DNA from: Zobellella endophytica
Lineage (GTDB): Bacteria > Pseudomonadota > Gammaproteobacteria > Enterobacterales > Aeromonadaceae
NCBI RefSeq assembly: GCF_003012775.1
Contig: NZ_PXYG01000008.1
Span: 149,781 to 213,780 of the forward strand
Direction: 5' to 3'
Length of the DNA: 64,000 nucleotides
Notes under the pieces: generated by a model
Told to the model about the DNA's origin: nothing
Database searches by the model: none
What the model saw: only the letters and a program-made list of their open reading frames with translations
Shown here: piece by piece, positions 38,698 to 48,776 of the stretch
Layout of the letters: the number at the start of each line of letters is the position of its first letter
Position numbering within the stretch: the stretch's first letter is position 1
Position numbers and translations under genes: made by a program

Positions 38698-38943
38698 ATG
38701 GCCTTTCGCATTCGTTACCACTACCGCAAGCAGCAAAAAGAGATTGGCTACGCCAACGACAAGCACCACAGCCCGTACGATGCCATTGCCGCCGCCGAAG
38801 GGCTGAATCTGGCCGAGTTTCACCGGATGGAGAACCAGCTGGCCAATGTCAGCCGCAACGACAAGAAGACCCTGAAGGAGTTTCGCGAAGAGTATTTCCG
38901 CAAGCTCGGGTTCAGTCAGATCACCATTTTCCGTGAGGAATAA
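38698..38943 (+). CDS. Small basic hypothetical protein
   Basis: An 81-residue protein (MAFRIRYHYRKQQKEIGYAN) with many basic residues and a helical C-terminal half (KKTLKEFREEYFRKLGFSQI). I do not recognise a named domain; the composition suggests nucleic acid or protein binding. GGAG precedes the ATG at 38698, so the longer frame from 38623 is not used. It faces away from dctB across 112 bp. Confidence 0.7.
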   Translation: MAFRIRYHYRKQQKEIGYANDKHHSPYDAIAAAEGLNLAEFHRMENQLANVSRNDKKTLKEFREEYFRKLGFSQITIFREE

Positions 38944-39106
38944 CGGTATCCGGTCGTCAAATGGGTTTCGTATGATTCCTTTTGTTGTCGCCGGCGTCGG
39001 GCGCTCCAGAACTGCACTGTCTGTTTTACCTTAATTAAAACAAGGTATTAGATAACAAAGGCAGGGCGAGCCCCGAAGCGGGGAGCGGTGGTCAAGTCGA
39101 TAGACA

Positions 39107-41014
39107 GTGTCGAATGGCTTTGTCATTATAGCCGGGGCTTATACAGTTAACGGACTATCTGTGGATCAGACTCAAACTTTCTTTACCTATCACAGCGCCC
39201 TGATGCAGCTTATCCATAGTCAGGCTTTTATCGGCCAGGGCCGGCCGCAAAAGCTGGAGTCGCTCAGTGTCCTGTGCGGCGATATGTTGCGGGTCGACCG
39301 GGTCAGCATCTGGACGGTCGGTATCGGTGGCGATGTGCTCAGCCAGGAGCTGGCCTACCGGCGCCGGCAGGGGCATGATCGCGACCCGCTCAGCATCCAC
39401 CGGGGGCAGCATCCGGAGTATTTCGAGGCGCTGAACACCGCCAAGATCATCGATGCCGGCGATGCCGCCGCCGATCCGCGCACCCGTTCCTTCAGCCAGA
39501 ATTACCTGCAGGCCGCGGGCGTGGCGTCGATGCTGGACGCGCCCATTTTCGATGGCAGCCGCTTCAGCGGTGTCGTCTGCCTGGAACATGGCCGGACGCG
39601 GCGCTGGGAACTGGCCGATATCGCCTTCGTCTCGGCCATCGCCGATACCATCAGCCTGATCAATACCCACGAAGCCTGGCTCAACAGCCGCAAAGAGCTC
39701 GATTACATCACCCACCACGACGACTTTACCGGGCTGCTCAACCAGCGTTCGTTGCGCAACCACATCAAGCGGCTGATCGAGCACAAGGGCGCCGGGCAGG
39801 GAGAGCCCTTCGCGCTGCTGTGGATCGATATTGACAAGCTCAACACCATCAACAACGGCATGGGCCTGCATATCGGCAACGAGGTGGTGAGCGAAGTGGC
39901 CGCCCGCCTGCGCGGCATGCTGTTGCCGGGCAAGGAGTTGGTGGCTCGGGTGGGCGGCGACGAGTTCGCCATGATCTACCGCTTTCCCAAGGACGTGGGT
40001 ACCATGCACGGGGCCATCGACACCATCCTCAACACCATCAATCATCCCATCATGGTCGGCGAGCAGAAGCTGCAGGTGACGGCCAGCATCGGCGTTTCCT
40101 TCTTTCCCTACGACGGCGAGGACATGTCTACCCTGATCCGCCACAGCGAATCAGCCATGTACCATGCCAAGGCCAGTGGCCGGCGCCAGGCCCAGTATTT
40201 CAACAAAGACATTTCCGCCACCGCCAAGGCCCGCTTCCTGCTCGAGGGGCAACTGCTGGCCGCCATCGAACAGTCGGCCCTGAGTGTGGTGTATCAGCCG
40301 ATCCTGGCCGGCGACGGCAGGCGGATAGTGGGCGCCGAGGCGTTGGTGCGCTGGCAGCATGAGACCCTGGGCTTCATGTCGCCGGCGGAGTTCCTGCCGC
40401 TGGCCTACGACGCCGGCCTGATGGCCGCGCTGGATCAGCAGGTGCTGGAAATTGTGTGCCGGGACATTCAGCATGCCATGGCGAAGGGGCTGGCGATGCC
40501 GCCGGTGGCGGTCAACCTGTCCGCCGATTCGATCATGGATCCGCGGCTGCCGGACAGGATCTGGGCGCTGCTGCAACAGTACCGGGTGGAAGGGGAGCAA
40601 CTGGAGCTCGAGGTGATCGAAGACGTGATCAAGGGCGACTCCCAGGCGCTGCGCAACACCTTGGAGGAACTGGTGAAAATGGGTATCAAGCTGTCCATCG
40701 ATGATTTCGGTACCGGCTATTCCTCACTGTTCCGCCTGAAGAGCCTGCCCTTTACCAAGCTGAAGATCGACCGATCCTTCACCAACGACCTGCCCCACGA
40801 CGCGGACGACTGCGCCATTACCCTGTCGATACTGGGCCTGGCCAAGGGGCTGGGATTGCAGGTGGTGGCCGAAGGGGTGGAGAGCCAGGCCCAGGAATCC
40901 TGGCTGCAGCACCAGGGCTGTGACTATCTGCAGGGCTTTAAATACAGCCGCCCGCTCTCGCTGGCCGAATTCTGGCAAAGGATGGGTCCTGCCCGGGGGA
41001 TGGCCGAGCGTTGA
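39107..41014 (+). CDS. GAF-GGDEF-EAL protein, probable cyclic di-GMP phosphodiesterase
   Basis: A 635-residue soluble protein. An N-terminal GAF domain spans about 45-190, GGDEF about 200-360 and EAL about 375-625. The GGDEF motif is intact (RVGGDEFAM) but lacks an RxxD inhibitory site. The EAL domain keeps EALVRW, VNLSADS, DDFGTGYSS, LKIDRSF and AEGVES, so it should hydrolyse c-di-GMP; whether the cyclase half is active or GTP-binding regulatory is open. The start is uncertain: GTG at 39107 opens the frame, while GTG at 39161 and an ATG near 39203 are alternatives, none with an ideal ribosome-binding site. Confidence 0.9.
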   Translation: MSNGFVIIAGAYTVNGLSVDQTQTFFTYHSALMQLIHSQAFIGQGRPQKLESLSVLCGDMLRVDRVSIWTVGIGGDVLSQELAYRRRQGHDRDPLSIHRGQHPEYFEALNTAKIIDAGDAAADPRTRSFSQNYLQAAGVASMLDAPIFDGSRFSGVVCLEHGRTRRWELADIAFVSAIADTISLINTHEAWLNSRKELDYITHHDDFTGLLNQRSLRNHIKRLIEHKGAGQGEPFALLWIDIDKLNTINNGMGLHIGNEVVSEVAARLRGMLLPGKELVARVGGDEFAMIYRFPKDVGTMHGAIDTILNTINHPIMVGEQKLQVTASIGVSFFPYDGEDMSTLIRHSESAMYHAKASGRRQAQYFNKDISATAKARFLLEGQLLAAIEQSALSVVYQPILAGDGRRIVGAEALVRWQHETLGFMSPAEFLPLAYDAGLMAALDQQVLEIVCRDIQHAMAKGLAMPPVAVNLSADSIMDPRLPDRIWALLQQYRVEGEQLELEVIEDVIKGDSQALRNTLEELVKMGIKLSIDDFGTGYSSLFRLKSLPFTKLKIDRSFTNDLPHDADDCAITLSILGLAKGLGLQVVAEGVESQAQESWLQHQGCDYLQGFKYSRPLSLAEFWQRMGPARGMAER

Positions 41015-41503
41015 AAAAAGATAGCTCATCGGTAACGAGTGCATGACTTGAACGTTGATGTTGCGCTAATCGTATTTTGGTGTTTTTACTCCGCTTTGTT
41101 CCGTCTGCTGCCGGATAAATTGCTGCTCCGATCCCGTCCACGGCCTCTCATTTCTTATAATAAAACCATTTATTCATTGATTTAACTGGATATTTTGATC
41201 TTTTCTGTTAGTTCCAGCGGGATGATCCGGAGGCTGCGCATTATTTTTCACGGGGAGTGGTGCAATTAATGGCCTGTTTTCAGGGCCATTTTCCGCGCTG
41301 TCCCGTGATCCGCTCCATCTGCAGCCCATCGATATCCAGGGGGCGGAGGGCTTGGGCGAAATGGCCGAGAGGCGGCAGAAGACGGGGTTATAGCGATAAA
41401 TTTATTCGATAAGTCGGGCAGTTAGAATCAATTTACAGTCTCTTCCGGCTTCCTGTAGAATGCGGGTCGCACAATTTTTCCCCTCTTTACTTTGCGTGGT
41501 GAT
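41015..41503. other. AT-rich intergenic region
   Basis: About 490 bp without a gene. It contains a hairpin with a short T-run at 41268-41292 and the promoter of the PuuR-like regulator near its right end. No operator was recognised. Confidence 0.5.
41268..41292 (+). terminator. Possible terminator downstream of the GGDEF/EAL gene
   Basis: AATGGCC (41268-41274) pairs with GGCCATT (41284-41290) around a 9-base loop, then TTTT. The distance to the stop is 250 bp, so it may terminate the preceding gene or be an unrelated hairpin. Confidence 0.4.
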
Positions 41504-42082
41504 ATGACGACAGCGGATCAAGGTTCTGATGATGCCAACGATGTGGGCACCCGGCTCAAGGCGGTCCGCCTGATGCGCAATATCTCCCAGCGGGAGCTGG
41601 CCAAGCGTACCGGGGTGACCCATTCCAGCCTGTCGCTGATCGAGCAGGGCAAGGTCAGTCCCTCGGTCAGCTCGCTGAAGAAGATTCTCGACGGTATTCC
41701 CATCACCGTGGGCGAGTTTTTCACTCTGGACTTGCAGAATACCGATCAGATCTTTTACACCGCCGACGAGCTGCAGGACGTGGGCTCCGGTAGCCTGTCG
41801 CTCAAGTTGGTGGGCTACAACCGCAAAAACCGCGCCATGTCCTTTATCATTGAAACCTACCCGCCGGGGGTGGATACCGGCCACGACATGATGGCCTACC
41901 GGGGCGAGGAAGCCGGGGTGGTGATCGAGGGGGAAGTGGAGCTGATCGTCGGTGCCCAGTGCCGGCTGTTGAAGGAGGGGGACAGCTACTATTTTTCCAC
42001 CACCCAGCCCCACCGTTTCCGCAATGTCAGCGACAGGCCCTGCCGCATCGTCAGCTGCTCCACCCCGGCCAAGCATTTCTGA
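41504..42082 (+). CDS. XRE family regulator with cupin domain (PuuR-like)
   Basis: A 192-residue repressor type. The HTH spans residues ~18-72 (RLKAVRLMRNISQRELAKRTG, with SSLSLIEQGKVSPSVSSL), and a C-terminal cupin spans ~110-185 (GEEAGVVIEGEVELIVG, FSTTQPHRFRN). The layout and length match PuuR, the putrescine-utilisation repressor. No puu genes are adjacent, so the target is unknown. The ATG at 41504 was chosen (GGTGAT upstream); a TTG at 41492 is also open. Confidence 0.88.
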   Translation: MTTADQGSDDANDVGTRLKAVRLMRNISQRELAKRTGVTHSSLSLIEQGKVSPSVSSLKKILDGIPITVGEFFTLDLQNTDQIFYTADELQDVGSGSLSLKLVGYNRKNRAMSFIIETYPPGVDTGHDMMAYRGEEAGVVIEGEVELIVGAQCRLLKEGDSYYFSTTQPHRFRNVSDRPCRIVSCSTPAKHF

Positions 42083-42239
42083 ATGCCAATACGAGGGCGC
42101 CACCAGGGCGCCCTCGGCGTGATGACAGAGGTTATCCCCTCCCGTCGATACGCAGTGAACCCTGTGGTTGCCTTCACCGTGCCTTTCCTGGCCCAGAAGA
42201 GCGGTTTCCTTTCCGGTAACGGTGTTGCCGCCATCAACA

Positions 42240-42266
42240 ACAAGGCCGCTCGATGAGCGGCCTTGT
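42240..42266 (-). terminator. Hairpin terminator of gltBD
   Basis: ACAAGGCCGCTC and GAGCGGCCTTGT form a perfect 12-bp inverted repeat with a 3-base loop, 19 bp after the gltD stop. The minus-strand tail is T-rich rather than a pure T-run. Confidence 0.75.
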
Positions 42267-42285
42267 AACCTGGAACCGAACGGGA

Positions 42286-43713
<1,428 letters not shown>

Positions 43714-46700
43714 TTACTGCGCATGGACCCGCAGCTCTGCGGTGGAGCGGCTCTGGTGGCCCAAAAGGGATTTCACATCGCTGGATTTCGGCTTGACCAG
43801 CTTGAACTTGGGCAGGAACTGGTTGAAGTCGGCCAGTATTTCCTGCGCCCGGTCACTTCCGGTTTCCTGCAGATGTTGCGTGATGATGCCGCGCAGGTGC
43901 TCCTGATGGATCACCAGTTCATCGAGTCCCAGCAGCTCGACCAGCTCGTGGTTGGTCTTGAGATGGAAGTCGTCGTCTTCATCCAGTACATAGGCAAAAC
44001 CGCCGGTCATACCCGCGGCGAAGTTGACGCCGGTACGGCCGAGCACGGTGACGATGCCGCTGGTCATGTATTCGCAGCCGTTGTCACCCAGGCCCTCGAC
44101 CACGGCGATGGCGCCGGAGTTACGGACCGCGAAACGCTCACCGGCACGGCCGGCCACGTACAGATGGCCGCCGGTGGCACCGTACAGGCAGGTGTTGCCC
44201 ACCAGGGTGGCTTCGTGAGACGCGAAGGCCACGCCTATATGGGACCGGATCACCAGCTTGCCGCCGGTCATGCCCTTGCCCACGTAGTCGTTGGCGTCGC
44301 CGGTCAGCAGCATTTCCAGGCCGCCGGCGTTCCACACCCCGAAGCTCTGGCCGGCGGTGCCGTCCAGGTGGATGCGGATCGGATCCGCCGCCATGCCCTG
44401 GTTGCCGTGGCGCCTGGCGATCTCGCCGGACAGGCGGGCGCCTACCGAGCGATCGGTGTTGCGGATGCTGTAGTAGAAGTCGCCGCCGCTGCTGGTTTCC
44501 ACCGCGCTCAGGGCATCTTCGGTCATCTTCAGGTTGAGCGGACCCTTGTCGAAGCTGGGGTTCGACTCCCGACAGAACACTGCCAGACCCGGCTTGGGCT
44601 CGGGTTTGGCCAGGATACCGGACAGATCCAGTTTCTGCTGCTTGGCGGTGATGCCGGGCAGCACCTCGAGCAGATCGGTGCGTCCGATCAGATCGGTCAG
44701 TTTGGCTACGCCCAGTTGCGCCATCAGCTCGCGTGTTTCCTCGGCGATGAACTTGAAGTAGTTCTCCACCATCTCGGGCAGGCCGTGGAAGTGGTCCTTG
44801 CGCAGCTTTTCGTCCTGGGTGGCTACGCCGGTGGCACAGTTGTTCAGGTGGCAGATACGCAGGTACTTGCAGCCCAGGGCTACCATGGGGCCGGTACCGA
44901 AGCCGAAGCTCTCGGCACCCAGGATGGCGGCCTTGATGATGTCCAGGCCGGTCTTGAGACCGCCGTCCACCTGCAGCCGCACCTTGTGGCGCAGGCCGTT
45001 GGCCACCAGCGCCTGCTGGGTTTCGGCCAGGCCCAGCTCCCAGGGAGAGCCGGCGTACTTGACCGAGCTCAGTGGGCTGGCGCCGGTGCCGCCGTCGTAA
45101 CCGGAGATGGTGATCAGGTCCGCATAGGCCTTGGCCACGCCGGTGGCGATGGTGCCGACACCGGGCTCGGACACCAGCTTGACCGACACCATGCAGCTCG
45201 GGTTGATCTGCTTGATGTCGAAGATCAACTGGGCCAGATCCTCGATGGAGTAGATGTCGTGGTGCGGCGGCGGCGAGATCAGGGTCACGCCGGGCACCGC
45301 ATAACGCAGCTTGGCGATCTCCGCGGTCACCTTGTGGCCGGGCAGCTGACCGCCCTCACCGGGCTTGGCGCCCTGGGCCACCTTGATCTGGATGACCTCG
45401 GCGTTCATCAGGTAGTGCGGGGTCACCCCGAAACGGCCGGACGCCACCTGCTTGATCTTGGAGTTCTTCAGGCTGTTGAAGCGCCTGGGATCCTCGCCAC
45501 CCTCGCCGGAGTTGCTCTGGCCTCCGAGCCGGTTCATGGCGATGGCCAGGGACTCGTGGGCTTCCGGACCCAGGGCGCCGATGGACATGGCGGCGCTGTC
45601 GAAGCGCGGGAACAGGGCCTTGGCCGGTTCCACCTGGTCCAGGTCGATGCCCTGGCCGGTATCCTTCAGGGTGAACAGGTCGCGCAGCATGGCCACGGGG
45701 CGCTCGTTGACCAGTCTGGCGTAGGTCTTGTAGTCGTCGTAGCTGCCGGAACGCACCGCCTGCTGCAGGCTGTTGACCACGTCCGGGTTGTAGCTGTGGT
45801 ATTCGCCGTCGTGCACGTACTTGAGCAGGCCGCCCTGATTGAGCGGTTTGCGGGCGATCCAGGCGAGCCGGTTAAGGTTGAACAGGTCTTGCTGGAAGTC
45901 TTCGAAGGCGGCGCCCTGCACCCGGCTGGACACGCCCTTGAAGCACAGCTCGACCACGTCCTGATGCAGGCCGATGGCTTCGAACAGCTGGGAACAGCGG
46001 TAGGAGGCGGCGGTGCTGATGCCCATCTTGGACATCACCTTGTACAGGCCCTTGTTGATGCTGTTGCGGAAATTGAGCAGCGCCTCGCGCAGCGGCATTT
46101 TCAGGATGCCGGTCTCCACCATGCAGCCCAGGGTTTCATAGGCCAGGTAGGGGTAGATAGCGGTGGCGCCGAAGCCCAGCAGGACCGCAAACTGATGCGG
46201 ATCCCGGGTGCTGGCGGTTTCCACTATGATGTTGGAGTCGCAGCGCAGGTTGTTCTCGACCAGGGTGCGCTGTACCGCGCCCACCGCCATGGCGGCCGGG
46301 ATCGGCAGCTTGTCCTGGGCAATATAGCGATCGGACAGCACCAGCAGCACGGTGCCGCTTTGCACCGCAGCCCTGGCTTCGTCGCACAACCGACGAATGG
46401 CCGCTTCCAGGCCTTCTTCGGGGGCGAAGTTCAGATCCAGGATGCTGTGCTTGTAGTGGGTCTGCTCCAGTCCAAGCAACTGGTGGAAGTCGGAGTACAG
46501 CAGGATCGGCGACTCGAACTGTACCCGGTGGGCGTGGCCGTGGGTTTCGTTGAATACGTTCTGCTCGCGGCCGATCAGGGTCGCCAGGGACATGACGTGG
46601 TTTTCCCGCAGCGGATCGATGGGCGGGTTGGTCACCTGGGCAAACATCTGGCGGAAATAGTCATAGACCGAACGGGCCCGGCTCGACAGCACCGCCATCG

Positions 46701-48171
46701 GGGCGTCGTCACCCATGGAGCCGACTGCTTCCTGGCCGTTCTCGCCCATCACCCGGATTACCTGATCCAGCTCTTCCATCGAGTAGCCGAACAGCTTCTG
46801 ATAGGTACGCAGTTGGGTCTCATCCAGCTCGCATTGGCCGGCCTGATCGTCGGGCAGGTCTTCGAAACGGGTGAGGCGGCGCTTGTGCCTGGTCATCCAT
46901 TCCTGGTAGGGGTGGCGGCTCTTGAGATCGTCATCGATTTCGAAGCTGGTCCAGATCTTGCCGGTGTAGGTATCGACCACGAACAGCTCGCCCGGGCCGA
47001 CCCGGCCTTTTTCCAGCACTTCGTCGGGGGTGTAGTCCCAGATGCCGATTTCGGAGGCCAGGGTGATGAAACCGTCCTTGGTGCGCACGAAACGCGCCGG
47101 GCGCAGGCCGTTGCGATCCAGGGCACAGGCGGCGAAACGGCCGTCGGACATGACGATGCCGGCGGGGCCGTCCCAGGGCTCCATGTGCATGGAGTTGAAG
47201 TCGTAGAAGGCGCGCAGATCTTCGTCCATCGACGGGTTCTTCTGCCAGGCGGGCGGGATCAGCATGCGCATGGCGCGGAACAAGTCCATGCCGCCGGCCA
47301 GGAACAGCTCCAGCATGTTGTCGAGGCTGGAGGAGTCGGAGCCCTTGGTGTTGACGAAGGGGGCGGCGTCGTGCAGATCCGGCAGCAGGGGAGAGGCGAA
47401 CTTGTAGGCGCGCGCCTGGGCCCACTGACGGTTGCCGCCGATGGTGTTGATTTCGCCGTTGTGCGCCAGGAAGCGGAACGGCTGCGCCAGCGGCCAGCGT
47501 GGCTGGGTGTTGGTCGAAAAGCGCTGGTGGAACACGCAGATGGCCGATTGCAGGCGGATATCCGCCAGATCCAGGTAGAACCGGGGCAGGTCGGCGGGCA
47601 TGCACAGGCCCTTGTAGGTCATCACCAGGTTGGACAGGCTGACCACATAGAAGAATTCGTCACTGACCCGTTTTTCGATACGACGGCGCACTATATAGAG
47701 GCGGCGTTCCAGATCCTTGGCCACCCAGCCGGTGGGGGCGTTGACGAATACCTGCTCGATGCGCGGCAGCGAGGCCTTGGCGATTTCGCCCAGCACGCCG
47801 GTGTTGACCGGCACTTCGCGCCAGCCGACCAGGCTCAGGGTTTCCCGTTCCAGCTCTTCGTTGACGATCTGCCGGGTCTGCTCGGCGATGACCGGATCCG
47901 GATTCAGAAACAGCATGCCCACGGCATACTTGCGGCCCAGGTTCCAGCCCTTGTCTTCCGCTACGGCGCGGAAAAAACTATCGGGCTTTTGCATCAGCAA
48001 GCCGCAACCGTCACCGGTCTTGCCGTCGGCGGCGATACCGCCGCGGTGTTGCATGCGATCCAACGCCGAAATCGCGAGTCGGACAAGCTTATGGCTGGCT
48101 TCGCCTTCTGTGTGGGCGATCAGGCCGAAACCACAGTTATCCTTCTCAAGCGCGGGGTCATAAAGAGACAT
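43714..48171 (-). CDS. gltB: Glutamate synthase (NADPH) large subunit
   Basis: A 1485-residue enzyme making two glutamates from glutamine and 2-oxoglutarate. Cys13 (KDNCGFGLIAH) becomes the N-terminal nucleophile of the glutaminase domain after propeptide removal. The central and FMN-binding synthase domain carries GGKSNSGEGGEDP-like GGQSNSGEGGEDPRRF, and the [3Fe-4S] cysteines are in CRICHLNNCATGVATQ-type sequence (CKYLRICHLNNCATGVAT). The C-terminal beta-helix domain has GGKLVIRSHIG. Length is normal. A 600-bp leader precedes it. Confidence 0.97.
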   Translation of the reverse strand: MSLYDPALEKDNCGFGLIAHTEGEASHKLVRLAISALDRMQHRGGIAADGKTGDGCGLLMQKPDSFFRAVAEDKGWNLGRKYAVGMLFLNPDPVIAEQTRQIVNEELERETLSLVGWREVPVNTGVLGEIAKASLPRIEQVFVNAPTGWVAKDLERRLYIVRRRIEKRVSDEFFYVVSLSNLVMTYKGLCMPADLPRFYLDLADIRLQSAICVFHQRFSTNTQPRWPLAQPFRFLAHNGEINTIGGNRQWAQARAYKFASPLLPDLHDAAPFVNTKGSDSSSLDNMLELFLAGGMDLFRAMRMLIPPAWQKNPSMDEDLRAFYDFNSMHMEPWDGPAGIVMSDGRFAACALDRNGLRPARFVRTKDGFITLASEIGIWDYTPDEVLEKGRVGPGELFVVDTYTGKIWTSFEIDDDLKSRHPYQEWMTRHKRRLTRFEDLPDDQAGQCELDETQLRTYQKLFGYSMEELDQVIRVMGENGQEAVGSMGDDAPMAVLSSRARSVYDYFRQMFAQVTNPPIDPLRENHVMSLATLIGREQNVFNETHGHAHRVQFESPILLYSDFHQLLGLEQTHYKHSILDLNFAPEEGLEAAIRRLCDEARAAVQSGTVLLVLSDRYIAQDKLPIPAAMAVGAVQRTLVENNLRCDSNIIVETASTRDPHQFAVLLGFGATAIYPYLAYETLGCMVETGILKMPLREALLNFRNSINKGLYKVMSKMGISTAASYRCSQLFEAIGLHQDVVELCFKGVSSRVQGAAFEDFQQDLFNLNRLAWIARKPLNQGGLLKYVHDGEYHSYNPDVVNSLQQAVRSGSYDDYKTYARLVNERPVAMLRDLFTLKDTGQGIDLDQVEPAKALFPRFDSAAMSIGALGPEAHESLAIAMNRLGGQSNSGEGGEDPRRFNSLKNSKIKQVASGRFGVTPHYLMNAEVIQIKVAQGAKPGEGGQLPGHKVTAEIAKLRYAVPGVTLISPPPHHDIYSIEDLAQLIFDIKQINPSCMVSVKLVSEPGVGTIATGVAKAYADLITISGYDGGTGASPLSSVKYAGSPWELGLAETQQALVANGLRHKVRLQVDGGLKTGLDIIKAAILGAESFGFGTGPMVALGCKYLRICHLNNCATGVATQDEKLRKDHFHGLPEMVENYFKFIAEETRELMAQLGVAKLTDLIGRTDLLEVLPGITAKQQKLDLSGILAKPEPKPGLAVFCRESNPSFDKGPLNLKMTEDALSAVETSSGGDFYYSIRNTDRSVGARLSGEIARRHGNQGMAADPIRIHLDGTAGQSFGVWNAGGLEMLLTGDANDYVGKGMTGGKLVIRSHIGVAFASHEATLVGNTCLYGATGGHLYVAGRAGERFAVRNSGAIAVVEGLGDNGCEYMTSGIVTVLGRTGVNFAAGMTGGFAYVLDEDDDFHLKTNHELVELLGLDELVIHQEHLRGIITQHLQETGSDRAQEILADFNQFLPKFKLVKPKSSDVKSLLGHQSRSTAELRVHAQ

Positions 48172-48776
48172 TGCATTCCTCCATTGCTCAAGCCTAGTGG
48201 CCGAGCGACTACTTTTGTCAGCACGACATGCTCTGAAGCGTCCGTTGCCATTGGTGGCTAATTTACCAAACTATAGGGATTTTTTTGTGACGTCAATTAA
48301 AGAAATACAGTCGTAACTCACTGTTTACACCGGTGGGGAGTAGGATATTTCAATGGAAAACCCTATTGTTTGGTTATAAATCTCATGAATATTGTTTTTT
48401 TCGATACCTTATCTTGGTTTTATATTTTTAGCAGGATAATATAAAATTTAACCTTTTTTGTAGTAATTTTACTACATTTTAGTGGCAAGCTTTGAGCTAG
48501 CTCGCAGTTTTACTGCCCCCATCATCGGCGTTATTTTGTCGCCTGTAAAGAAAATCGTTTGTCATCATGCGCTTATAAATTCATTTTTATTGCATAATTT
48601 ATCCATATTCCACTGCTGTCGATTCAGAAAACCCATAACTGACACAAAGTTACGTTTCGACTGACAACCCGGCGTCCCGTCCCGTCGCCGTGGTGGCCGG
48701 GCGCCTTATCATCCGCATGACAGTCCGCTCTGGAGCCGGTATCCTGCCTTTCTGCTGTTGTTGACGGGAAATACCG
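48172..48776. other. AT-rich divergent region between gltB and arcB
   Basis: About 600 bp, much lower in GC than the flanking genes. It contains promoters for both gltB and arcB. A palindrome GTAGTA-ATTT-TACTAC at 48460-48475 and GAGCTAGCTC near 48494 are candidate binding sites. A 60-codon frame at 48482-48664 lacks a ribosome-binding site. gltBD is Lrp-controlled in enterics; no unambiguous Lrp box can be called here. Confidence 0.5.

Noticed and set aside
48482..48664. A 60-codon frame in the gltB-arcB spacer
   Set aside because: No start signal and no recognisable protein; the spacer is AT-rich and probably regulatory.
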